Part shown: piece after piece, positions 11,411 through 20,411 of the stretch
How the letters are laid out: each line of letters begins with the position of its first letter
Position numbering within the stretch: the first letter of the stretch is position 1
Assembly (NCBI GenBank): GCA_002751075.1
Contig: NAOQ01000814.1
Coordinates: 5,172 to 25,582 of the forward strand
Source: Ichthyophonus hoferi
Lineage: Eukaryota > Opisthokonta > Ichthyosporea > Ichthyophonida > Ichthyophonidae
Length of the DNA: 20,411 nucleotides
Direction of reading: 5' to 3'
Translations under genes and position numbers: made by a program
Notes under the pieces: generated by a model
The model's input: the letters and a program-made list of their open reading frames with translations, nothing else
What the model was told of the DNA's origin: nothing
Database searches by the model: none

Positions 11411-12110
11411 CAGACGGCAGAATTTCCTTGGCCTTTTCAAGGCCTAGAAGCATATTTTTTAAAGGCAGTTAGTTTATAACAGCCAGCGATGCGCTTTATG
11501 AGACTAATATAACGTGTAGATTAATGTATTTTGTACCAAAAATAGGGAAGATCGTTCGCATGCTTGATTGGTATGAACACTATACCAATAGGTTTAGATG
11601 AAGGAGATAATTATATATTCAAACCATGCAGCAGGATTGAAATATTATACAATATATATCTTATTGAACCATCAATTGACCTGAGACTCATAGCATATAT
11701 GCATTGCAGATGATGTTAAAAAAATGTTCATAAGAGTATGTTTTACATGCAATGAAAGATTTCCAGAGTTTAATATTAAGAATATACTCAACTAATACTC
11801 AACACAAATGTATAAATCAAACACCGTGTTACAGAATGAAATATTTATTAAATTTCTATTTTTCTTTATGTAATTGTAGCGATGTAATATTATTAGCAAT
11901 TACTATTGCGTAAGTGGTTTAGAAAAATAGCCAGCCTAATATCAATTTGCCAAACAAAGAACACCTCAGATAAGTGCTAAACCGCAATCACGGGGTATAT
12001 TTGATTATAGTAAAATATGCGTTAAATGTCAAGACAGTTAATTATGATGCAATCAACCAATGGCCGTAATCCAACAGCCATATAGTAAGCCATTTCGAAT
12101 CATATGTTTT
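11411..12110. other. B-C spacer segment, gene-free, with a second copy right of the retroelement
   Basis: The part at about 11450-11880 matches 19814 to about 20250 (shared words such as GATGAAGGAGATA/GAAGAAGATA, GCAGGATTGAAATATT/GCAGAATTGAAATATT and CATAAGAGTATG). It is absent between copies A and B. It includes a small inverted repeat, ATTGGTAT/ATACCAAT (11567-11574 and 11582-11589), that the other copy does not keep. No coding signal is recognised. Confidence 0.6.
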
Positions 12111-13128
12111 CTGTCTCAATAATCCATATGGAAACCATCCTTCATAACAAATGACTGCAGCCTTTTCTAATGTCCTTACAATCTTGCAACTACTAGGGGT
12201 ATTTTAAAAAAGTTCACGATTATGTTCCTCTTCCCATATTAACCATTTGTGTTCAAAATATTGAATACCCTCTGATCCCCTGATTACGACATTCAATTAC
12301 AATACAGCGTGTATTTATGACTCTTAGATACAAACAGAATTTTTTCTACAGTCATGTGGATGTCTGTATATCCTTGATTAAGAAAATTACTTAGCAGTAA
12401 TTTACACAATACTCATATATCTGTTGGCCAAAAACCTTAAAATATACACACGATAATTATAACATAATTTCTTTCCCAATCTTGTATCTTAAAGTCCTTG
12501 GTCCAAGTCATATTTGTGTCATAAATTCCAGACCATATTAGCTTTCCTATATGCAAAATTGCGTACATGTACTAGTCAATAGACAAACTTTCGAAATCCA
12601 GTTATTTGGTTGTCACATCTTCACTGACCCTTCTTACCTCCTGGTTGATGGCTGCTAACCATGATAGGCAAATGAGCGCACATGCCTGTCATAAGAAGGT
12701 ATATGTCAAAAGGTTGAATTTGTTCCATAAGCGTTTGTAATCCAGGCTCAAAACATAATGCTTATAAAATATTGTGAAACCTTTTAAATAATTTAAAAGG
12801 AAGTGTTATAGTTGTTTTTTTCTTGAGGAGTAAATACTACTTAGCCAAACCTGATAATATTAGTGAACTATTTATGTTAATTAAATAGAACTAATTACTA
12901 GATGGTCACCTTAACTCAATATCGGTAAACAATCTTACTTGTTCTTGATATTGAAAGATCTTTTATTCTTCATAACCATATGTCTGTACTTTTTAGGTAC
13001 TGTTTATTGTAAGTAGCTTACTATCTATATATAAAGTAATCCTGCTACCAGAAGAAAGAAGGTAAATGGAAATTTTGCATTTCTGAGTATTATAGTTTAA
13101 ACAAGCTACGTTAAGATCTGAAATGGCT
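12111..13128 (-). other. 3' flank of copy C
   Basis: No gene seen. The left part (about 12110-12320) matches about 1990-2240, for example GATTACGACATTCAATTACA against ATTACGACAGTCAATTACA. The remainder matches the 3' flanks of A and B. Two - strand AATAAA hexamers lie near the gene end. Confidence 0.6.
13003..13008 (-). terminator. Candidate poly(A) signal of TRAF-like copy C
   Basis: AATAAA on the - strand about 120 bp beyond the stop codon. Copy B has the same hexamer at the equivalent place (7818-7813). A second AATAAA is at 12967-12962. The positional match supports its use, but duplication alone would also preserve it. Confidence 0.45.
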
Positions 13129-16073
13129 CTACTCTATTTCAATACTAAGAATTAACCTTTTGCTTTGTAATCTATATTGACTATAGCATGTCACGGGAAT
13201 AAATTTCGACCACCATAAACCTTGACCCGTACCATTCTTCTTTGGTCGCCCAGCTTTCTTGAATATTTCCTGTTCACTTCCCCTTGAAGCATCAAAAAAA
13301 CTTCTTTGAAGTGAGTAGCCCGCACCTTGTCCAACCTTAAGATCTACTGTGACTTTTTTGTCAAAAGGCCAGGAAATATCATCATCAAATAAGCCTGATC
13401 TTAAATAAAAGTGAACGGAAATGAATCCCATGGATTCCTCATTGACCCCATTCATATATACTTTGACACCAAAACAAATACCTGAAGGAAAGCTATAGAA
13501 TTCTGGACTCTCAATATATTCTTTATTTGCAGCGCTAAGGTCTGGGTCTTCAATTATCCAATGTATCGTTTTTGGATTTTTTGACATCTGCCAATGTAAA
13601 TATTTCTGAGTTTGTAACTGCACCACTTTGGTTTTATCCTGGATCAGAGAGATATTGGTTTGCATTTCTTCCAATTGCTTGGTCAACTGTTCCATAATTG
13701 TTTCCGTTGTTTTTTCCATATTTCTTTCTATTAGTTTCTCCACAGTTTTTTCCATCGTTGGTTTTATATTTTCTACCTAAAATGGGCATACAAATGAAAG
13801 ATAGTAGGGAGAGAAAAGAAGGAAGAAAAATATGAAAAATGAAAGAATGAAAAAATCCAAAAAAATGGTGAAGGAAAGAAAAGTAAAGAAAAACAAAACA
13901 ACAAACATAAGACGGAGAAAAGACAGAGGAGAAGTTAACGTTACTATAGATAATAAATGTATTGGACTGATAGTTTGCAACATGAAAGTTTACAACAGAA
14001 ACTAAAAACATTAAGGAATGTGACATAACAGAGTTACATGTCTAATTACAAGTAAATTGTGCCTTTATGTATTTGCTGCTAGCCCCGAATGATGTATGTA
14101 TTAAAAGACAAGCACTGGATATACCTTTATCCCCACTAATTGCAAATACGTAAAACAATTTAAAAATAGTCATAACGTTTTTATATGCATATTCAGATGG
14201 ATATTTAAACATCGGTGATCATTTGTGCTTAGTAACATCTATAGTGAAAACCAAAGACTCACCTGATTACATAAAAAGGTTAAACGTTTTGGATCTGATA
14301 TGTACTTTTTGGGTTCTGACATTTGAAACCTTTCAGCACAGTCTATTAAATGGTACTTAAAAACTGTGTTAGCACACTCATCCGCGTAATGGCTGTTAAG
14401 AAGACGGCGGGTTATAATCTGACCACATTCACAAAGCACTTCAGTCTCTGGACATGTTTTGTACCTGTGTGTAACCATGTTCCAATACTAATGGAAATAA
14501 TAGAAGGAAAGAAGAAAAGAAGAAAATAGATATTAGTAAGAGGGAGAGAAAATGATGCGTTTCGCAACCAAGTATTGTTTGTTAATACGGTTGACAGTAA
14601 CTAGCTTAGAATAGATTGCAAAATAGAATACTGTGCCCTGCCGATCACGCCACGCTAGCAAACTTTATTAGTATACTATATATATATGTAATATGTGTGT
14701 GTTTATAATATATTTTTATGATTAAAGGATACTGCTTCCTAGTGGAGTTAATCATTTCTGATACAGCTTTGATGTTTGCAATAAAAGATAATAAGATCTC
14801 CAAAAGAAGTCCGACCAAAGATATCAAATAAATCAAACTCAAGAAAATATTCAGAAATGTAATATACCAATACTGTGTATTGTTTATTAAATAATTTTAT
14901 TCTGTAGTTTTCCTTCTTAATTTACTTTAACTCGAGAGTAACGCAACATATATGCATATACAGTTATATTGTTTATTACCTGAATATGATTATGGCAATG
15001 GTCACACTCAAGGAGACGATTGGTACAAGTAGCCTTATGCAATTCCTTTCCTGGAGCCTCTTCTGAAAGAGAGCAATTATTATGTACGCATTCTTTAATG
15101 CGATGCCAACAATTTTTTTCATGTGACTCGATTAGTGCCACGGATAAAACTTCCTTACAGCCATCGTCCAAGTACTTGCACTTCAGCTCTAGGTTGATGT
15201 AGAAATTTAAAAATTGACTGTTAGGTTGATTCAATTGGTCAACCTGTAGGGCCTTTCCGTCGATGGGGCAGGTAAACCTAGGGATTTGATGAATAAGTTT
15301 GAACAGGCTTAAGTGATGTTGGAACATGTGCAGTTTGTTACAATGTTTCCTTAATTATTTTCTTACATATATGTATTGTAATATAGCATGTCTTTCATTT
15401 ATTTATTATCTGCTCCTAATAATATAGTGGAGAATATATATCAAACCTACTTTGTAATGCTTCTGATTGGGATTAATTCCTATATATGATATTATATTAA
15501 GTATACAATTTATTCCGAATTTAGTCTCACTGCTGCTTGACATGTGCTTAAAATAATATCAAATAGCCTGTGTGATTGATACGGGGTTTCCAGTTTGTTT
15601 TTTACCATAGTCTGGCATTTGACTTGTGTTATTGTTTAGTTAATAGCTTGAAATAAAAGCAGGTTATGTTTACCTTATATTTTTGGCATTTCTACAGGTA
15701 TAAGAAAATGTCTATTAAATTCCATCATAGCAATGTGGTTACCTTATATGTTCTGAGATAGATTGAATCCTTTTTTTATTTTCACTTGATGTTGTTATAT
15801 AAATATTGTTATATTGTTATTTTGAATATATATTTATGAGAATAAGGGTCGTTGTTGACATACCTAAACTTAAACTTACCTTTCAGCAAGCCAATTCTTG
15901 ATGCACCAAGAGCAGAACATATGTTCACAAGGTGTGATGATAGGATCTAGAAAAACTTCTGAACAGATGGAACAGATGCATAGATTGATTAAAGCAGGTT
16001 GATTAACAAATCTTTTAACTTCATATCCAATCTGCAGTATCGGAGTTTGCTTTCTTTCAGTTTTGGTTGTCAT
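13129..16073 (-). CDS. TRAF-like protein copy C: RING, TRAF-type zinc fingers, coiled coil, MATH; apparently intact
   Basis: Exons 16073-15880, 15277-14980, 14487-14263 and 13776-13129 (194, 298, 225 and 648 nt) join in frame to 454 residues. All introns are GT-AG (AAAG|GTAAGT, CAG|GTAATA, CAG|GTGAGT). The ATG at 16073 matches the first ATG of copy B. RING: C34-x2-C37-x11-C49-x-H51-x2-C54-x2-C57-x10-C68-x2-D71; the final Asp (CPID) resembles TRAF6 (CPVD). Zinc fingers: C98/C105/H117/C121, C128/C133/H145/C149, C156/C159/H171/C176 and C183/C185/H197/C202. A fifth finger seen in A and B has lost a Cys and a His (both Tyr here). Residues about 246-296 are charged and coiled-coil-like. MATH (about 309-454) shows FYSFPSGICFGVKVYMNG, SMGFISVHFYLRSGLFDDD and ISWPFDKKVTVDL. 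The family trimerises through the coiled coil and MATH, binds receptor tails, and the RING can ligate ubiquitin. No signal peptide or membrane segment is seen. Domain calls are strong; orthology to a particular TRAF is not established. Confidence 0.9.
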
Positions 16074-16656
16074 TTTCAATCAAAGTAGTTTAGGGCACGG
16101 GCATTGTATTCATGTCTATTATATATGTAGCTTACGATGTAAGCATTTTTAGGCATCCAATTTCATTCAAACGTATTCCTTGTATAACTCTTTCAGCTTA
16201 TCATCCTGCGATCATTGGTTATATGTTAAATAAAATAAGATGAAATTAATATCTTTCTGCCTATATATTATGCATTCATTATAGATTTTGCTATAGCCTA
16301 TATGTTTTGAGGTTTTTGTTTTTATTTTGGGAGGCTTAAATTTATTTTTACTAGACATATTGTGTCTTTTGTGTATGATTAATTACAATATTAGTTAATC
16401 AGTTCATTTTCTATCTATGTATATATTAATCAGCAAGTATTAGAAGAGTTTTCTTCTCAGTATGGAATGCTTGTTTTTAGAAACAATATAAAAATAATTG
16501 GTTAATTAATACAACTACGTATAAATAACACATTAACCAATTTTATTTCCATACGTAGTTGTTCTCATACCTGTTTTTGAGTACCTCGTGCTCTTAAACT
16601 TAAGTGATCTTCTCAGAGTCATAGTATAGTTTTTCTTTGGGGGGGGGGTCTATAAC
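16074..16656 (-). other. 5' flank of copy C up to the retroelement
   Basis: No coding signal. The proximal part (about 16130-16330) aligns with A (about 6540-6720) and B (about 10875-11060). On the - strand a CCAAT pentamer near 16219 is shared with copy A. A run of ten G (16639-16648) lies 8 bp before the retroelement and is unusual in such A+T-rich DNA. Confidence 0.6.
16130..16330 (-). promoter_or_regulatory. Conserved 5' block of the TRAF-like genes, possible promoter region
   Basis: This block, 60-260 bp upstream of the ATG, aligns with the same place in copies A and B (core: CTCTTTCAGCTTATCATCCTG and variants on the + strand). It contains CCAAT on the - strand in A and C. Because the whole unit is a recent duplication, similarity does not by itself prove selection. 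No TATA box is seen at the expected spacing. Confidence 0.25.
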
Positions 16657-17259
16657 TGTCATACGTCGTTTCCTATAGTGTAGTGTAATTTAGTGCAGTG
16701 TAGTGTAGTGTAGTGGCTGACTAAATATTTCTGTGTTTGAGTCATTAAGTAATTATTACTTAAGGGGGGACCAATTACGAGTAAAACCCGTTATTATTAG
16801 TAATAGTAATTGGCTCTCTTTTAAATAATAACGTATTTAAGAATCCAGTTAGTCTGGATCCAGGGGAGTTCAATTAGATGATTGGTACCACAATCTCCGA
16901 GAGCAGAGGTTTAGACAGTATGGAGCTATTGTGAAATGATATTACTGGATTGCTTATCTCATACTGATATTACTAGCTAACTGGACTCATTGTGAAATGA
17001 TAATATTACTAATGAGCTAGACTCAAATCAAGGCGCGGTATCAGTACTATCCCGGTTTCTAGAGATATTGGGATAATGGGATATAAAAGAGAAAGGGACA
17101 CAAAATAAACAATACGGTTTTTTTTCTTTATTAGCAGTCATTGTGTATTTGGATCACTTGGCCTACAGGTCGAACTAGTGTTAATCAACTTTATCAGAGA
17201 AATAAGTTGACAACTATTTAGGCAACTAGATCCCAAATAAATAAGTAAATTCTGTTACA
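16657..17259 (+). repeat. Left long terminal repeat of the copia-type element
   Basis: About 603 bp, starting TGTCATA and ending TGTTACA. It contains a TAGTG-rich simple repeat (about 16675-16714), an internal direct repeat around ATTGTGAAATGATA (about 16932 and 16990), a TATAAAAG (17082-17089) and an AATAAA (17104-17109), as expected for an LTR promoter and poly(A) region. It is longer than the right copy. Confidence 0.8.
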
Positions 17260-17809
17260 AATATTGGCCATCTAGTACTTATCCATTTTCTGTTGGATTT
17301 ATGATAGTACACACTATCATAGTACCATCTCGTTATGCCATTATGCTACCTACTAGTATACCGTATACGATCATACAATCATATACAGGCATGGTTCATG
17401 ATGACGGCGTGATCCTGATTCAAGGCCAGTTGCTACATTTCAGCCGTCTGGGCCAATCCGTAAGACATATAAACACCCAGGTAAATATAGCATTGCAGAC
17501 CCAATGGCTGACAATTCTTATTGGCCATTCAATATGGGTTCAGATGCCTCATCGGCTCCCCATTTTATGGGTGATACTTTTCGGATTCCTCAATCTCAAC
17601 TTCCAGCGAGTTCATTGGACACAGATATTGATCCGCCAATTGATAATAAGGAGGGTTTGGACGATCCAATGAACTTCACAGTGGATGCGGAGTCTGTTAC
17701 GGTAGATAGAGTTTCTGATCATGGCATATTTCAGAAAAACGCTGAATTTTTTCTTACAGGTCAACACCTTTAAGAAAGCGTTGACGATATTTCATGGTCT
17801 GGGAGTCAT

Positions 17810-19450
17810 TTGATTTCTTCATATCAAGCCAATGAGTCACAGAGGCCGAGCGTTGTTCATCACTATTTACAAGCAACTGCTGGTTTTTTTACTGGGCCTG
17901 TACCCAAGACCATTGGGTCTGCACTTCAGTCGCTTGATTGGCCGGAATGGGAATCGGCATGCCATAGTGAATTGAAGGATCTGACTGACAGAGCTATTCT
18001 TGAGTTAGTAGAATTTCCTAAGGGGAAGGAGGTTCTTCGTCCGCTTTCGGTGTTCAAAAAGAAATTCAAGACAGGATCTGTTGTTCCCAAATACAAGGCT
18101 CGTTTGGTAGTGTGTGGTAATCAACAACGACCAGATGAATTTCAGGTGATTTTGAATCATGTAGCGTCCCATATTAGTGTCTGCGTGGTTCCTTCTTTAA
18201 CAACAAAATTTAAGGTTACCTGTCCTTCAAGCTGATGCTACATAGACTTTGCTCAATGGTCACCTCTAGACGCCTATTTAATGTTACCAGAAAAAAGGTT
18301 TTGTAGATTCGTGCTTCTCTGGCCATGTCTGGAAATTGTCTAACTCACTGTATGGACTTCAGGAATCGCCTTTGGTGTGGTATGTAACGTTATCCACATT
18401 CCTAAATTCTTTGGGATTATACTGAACTCACGCTGACGCCTGCATTTTCATTCGTTGTGAAAAGAATCTCACAATGATTGTTTGCCTCTACGTGAAGAAT
18501 TTCCTTTGCCTAACCATGGACAAACAAGATGGAATTGATTTTGTGGCGGCGCTATGTCAGCAATATCATATGACGGTCAGGGGCACTCCTTCGTCATACC
18601 TTGGTCTTGAGGTTTCTAGCCATTCTGATGGATCCATTGTGGTTTATATGGGTTTGTTCTGCCGATCAATGGCCAACAAATTTGTTGGGGGAGAGTTGCC
18701 AAAAAATCCAATTCTTTTCCCTATGCCGGCAGTTATATCATGGGATAGAAAGGTGGCTCTTCCGTTAGCTGATAAGGCGGCTTATATGGCAGGTTTGAGT
18801 ATGATACTGTAGTGTATTTGGTGTGCTAGGCCAGATTTGGCGTACTATACAGGTGTTCTTAGCAGATTCACCAAGCAACCTCCTGAGGGTCATATGCGAT
18901 TAATAAGACATGTTTTTGGGTACATTAGAGATAACCCTGACCTCCGCATTGTGTATAAGCCAGGGTATCCAGTCCTCAAATCTCACTCTGACTCTGATTG
19001 TGCGGGTTCTTTTGAAAACCTTTGGCCAACTTCAGACTACGCGGCTTTAATCAATGGTGTCATGGTCATGTGGAGGAGCCACATGCAAGTTCTACATGTC
19101 ATATTTATTGCGTTAGTTGAAGCAGGTTTAGAACCAATGTGAATTGCAGGTCTTCCGGAAGACTTAGGAATTTCAAACCAATTTTTTACTCGCATTCTTG
19201 GTGACAAGTCCTACATGATGATGTAGGACTTGTCACATTTGGGGCTCAAATTAAACACATTGTATTACGACAATGTTACACAAAGAAAAAGTAGCAAGTA
19301 GCGAGATCATTTTGGACTATGTTAATACTGCGTTCAACGTCGCTGACTTCTGCACCAAGGTGTTGACTGGAGCAAGTTGGAAGAACGCTCTAAAGTTGAG
19401 TGGATTGGTGGACTGTGTTTCTCGAAGAACTGACAAGGCTCTGGACTGAA
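17810..19450 (+). other. Remnant reverse transcriptase/RNase H region of the copia-type element
   Basis: Broken coding pieces in order: a reverse transcriptase part (about 17930-18800) and an RNase H part (about 18820-19420), each recognisable from family-typical blocks. Treated as a fossil. Bases 17260-17809 between the left LTR and this region show no domain I can name. Confidence 0.8.
19201..19236. repeat. Perfect 16-bp inverted repeat with 4-base loop
   Basis: Arms GTGACAAGTCCTACAT and ATGTAGGACTTGTCAC are exact reverse complements around GATG. It lies inside the RNase H remnant of the retroelement. Perfect arms inside such a decayed element suggest a fold-back that arose late, for instance by template switching. 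Confidence 0.9.
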
Positions 19451-19543
19451 GTAACTATACGAAAACCTTCTTGATGTTTCCTAGGATACGATATATGTTT
19501 ATGGTTGAAACTAACAGTGGGGAACGGACAGTTTCAGAAGGGG

Positions 19544-19813
19544 TGTCATATGTAGTTTCCTATAGGGAGACTAGGTATCTCTGTTTTTGAGTCATTAGGT
19601 ATTTACTATTTAAAGGGGGATCAATCAAGAGTAAAGCCTATTATTGTTAATAATTGGTCTTTTAAATAATCAAGTATTTAAGGATTCAGCTGGTTTGGAT
19701 CCTGGGGGGTTCAATTAGATGGTTGGTTTTACAATTTCTAAGAGCAGAGATTTATAGTGATAGAACTACCCAGACAGCTAGACCCCACATAATTAAGTAA
19801 ATTATCCATCACA
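19544..19813 (+). repeat. Right long terminal repeat of the copia-type element
   Basis: About 270 bp, starting TGTCATA and ending CATCACA. It is preceded by a purine tract, AGAAGGGG (19536-19543), in the usual place of a polypurine tract. It aligns with the two ends of the left LTR and is shorter overall. Confidence 0.8.
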
Positions 19814-20386
19814 ATAGCTATGTGTAAAAGACGGGAATTATTGTATAGTAAAGCTGGTTATGTGATTTATGAGGCATATATAGCGAGTATATGAGTCTAC
19901 TTTGTATTATATATATAGAATATAAGGCAAATGCTTCGAATAGTCGATTGACACAAAGGCTTACACTAGGTGTAGAGGAAGAAGATAGTTATACATTTAA
20001 ACTATAAAGCAGAATTGAAATATTTTACAACGTTAATATTATAAAACCATAAGTTATGCTGAAACTCTGTATGTATCTATTCCAGATGATAATATACAAG
20101 CGTACATAAGAGTATGCTACTTGCTATTAAGTATTTACTGAGTTCAATAAAAACAATTAGTTTGAATTGTGGTCTAGACAATAACTTATTAATCAAACAC
20201 TGTAAGCCAAGCAGAAGAGTTTATAAATGAATATAGCTTTATAAAAAAATATCTAGGTTATGTAAGTATTCCCTTTTCTAAATATATTCCCGTACTTCTC
20301 TATCACATGCAAGTCTACAATAGCATCATTCTTAAAAAAAAGAATCCATTTACATTATACTCAACATTATAGTAAACCCTTTTCTT
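19814..20386. other. Duplicated spacer right of the retroelement, no gene seen
   Basis: Up to about 20250 it matches the B-C spacer (about 11450-11880). It is therefore the continuation of the copy C 5' flank, interrupted by the retroelement. The last 130 bp are A+T-rich with no recognised content. Confidence 0.65.
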
Positions 20387-20411
20387 AAAAAAAAAAAAAA
20401 AAAAAAAAAAA
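20387..20411. repeat. Poly(A) run at the window end
   Basis: At least 25 A residues running to the last base. The run may be longer than shown, and it could mark a contig end at a homopolymer. Confidence 0.85.

Larger units (their letters stand above)
16657..19813 (+). mobile_element. Ty1/copia-type LTR retroelement, old and broken
   Basis: Bounded by terminal repeats that start TGTCATA and end in ACA, flanked by ATAAC (16652-16656) and ATAGC (19814-19818), a probable decayed 5-bp target duplication. The interior keeps recognisable pieces of a copia-type reverse transcriptase (KARLV-type block, LGLEV) and RNase H (RPDLAYYTGVLSRF, and a terminal ADFCTKVL-like block). Gag, protease and integrase are not recognisable, and the interior is short for a complete element. 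It has several breaks and cannot be active. The terminal repeats match at roughly four in five bases by eye where they align, suggesting an old insertion. It lies in the 5' flank of TRAF-like copy C, in the opposite orientation to that gene. Confidence 0.87.
1980..20300. repeat. Tandem segmental duplication carrying three TRAF-like genes
   Basis: Three units align over genes, introns and flanks. A landmark in the 3' flank (ending TTAGCAGTAA) recurs near 2305, 7150 and 12390; the flank block around ATGATAGGCAAAT recurs near 3100, 7420 and 12660. Exons recur at fixed spacing: RING exons at 6457, 10799 and 16073; zinc-finger exons at 5686/4908, 10010/9235 and 15277/14487. Units 1 and 3 also share a left extension (about 1990-2240 with 12110-12320) that is missing before unit 2. 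The B-C spacer (about 11450-11880) matches sequence right of the retroelement (19814 to about 20250). Boundaries are by eye and uncertain by tens of bases. Confidence 0.85.

Noticed and set aside
11567-11589. Small hairpin ATTGGTAT/ATACCAAT as a regulatory or transposon end
   Set aside because: It is not kept in the matching copy right of the retroelement and has no target duplication.
13777-14026. - strand open frames upstream of the copy C fourth exon
   Set aside because: Same T-rich intron 3 region; they use another frame than the coiled coil and end at or overlap the true acceptor.
15020-15202. + strand frame of 60 codons with Cys and Ser
   Set aside because: It is the antisense of the zinc-finger exon of copy C.
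16073-16079. A start for copy C two codons further upstream
   Set aside because: The codon there is TTG. The ATG at 16073 gives an exon of 194 bp, identical in length to that of copy B.
17260-17300. tRNA primer-binding site after the left LTR
   Set aside because: No convincing match to a tRNA 3' end or to the initiator-Met half-site is visible, so none is annotated.
1-20411. CRISPR arrays, tRNA or rRNA genes, bacterial operons
   Set aside because: No regularly spaced repeats, cloverleaf genes, rRNA blocks or prokaryotic gene organisation were seen; the TRAF units are a gene-scale duplication.

Overview
This is nuclear DNA of an intron-bearing eukaryote. It is strongly A+T-rich, with long A, T, TA and TACA/TACC runs. 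Genes are broken by GT-AG introns of about 290-600 bp, and there are no bacterial-style operons. TRAF-type proteins (RING, TRAF zinc fingers, coiled coil, MATH), a mitochondrial carrier of the aspartate/glutamate (aralar/citrin) type and a Ty1/copia-type retroelement together suit an animal, perhaps an early-branching one, or a close relative. The sequence alone does not fix the phylum.

Layout. Bases 1-1065 (+ strand) hold the 3' end of a mitochondrial carrier gene: two coding exons (235-403, 690-1065), the introns before and between them, and poly(A) signals near 1478 and 1533. From about 1980 to the window end lies a tandem segmental duplication with a unit of roughly 4.3-5 kb. Each unit holds one four-exon TRAF-like gene on the - strand, convergent with the carrier gene. 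Unit 1 gene (A, 3603-6457) is a pseudogene with at least five disabling changes. Unit 2 gene (B, 7939-10799) has intact RING and zinc-finger exons but a ruined MATH exon and a lost splice acceptor. Unit 3 gene (C, 13129-16073) looks complete: 194+298+225+648 nt of exon join in frame to 454 residues with canonical splice sites. Introns and flanks align between units, so the duplications took in whole genomic blocks. In the zinc-finger exon A and B are closer to each other (64/75 residues) than B is to C (46/75).

Upstream of gene C, at 16657-19813, sits an old, broken Ty1/copia-type LTR element on the + strand. It has two diverged terminal repeats and a probable 5-bp target duplication (ATAAC/ATAGC). 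The matching stretch of the B-C spacer lacks it, giving an approximate empty site near 11425-11450. Right of the element the duplicated spacer resumes (19814 to about 20250, matching 11450-11880). The array may therefore continue past the window end, which falls in a poly(A) run.

Functionally, gene C would make a TRAF-like signalling adaptor/E3 ligase with a TRAF6-style RING (last ligand Asp, CPID). Copies A and B look like casualties of birth-and-death evolution, though B could still make a RING/zinc-finger protein without MATH. The carrier gene is an unrelated neighbour. I found no tRNA, rRNA, CRISPR array or wholly novel gene system.
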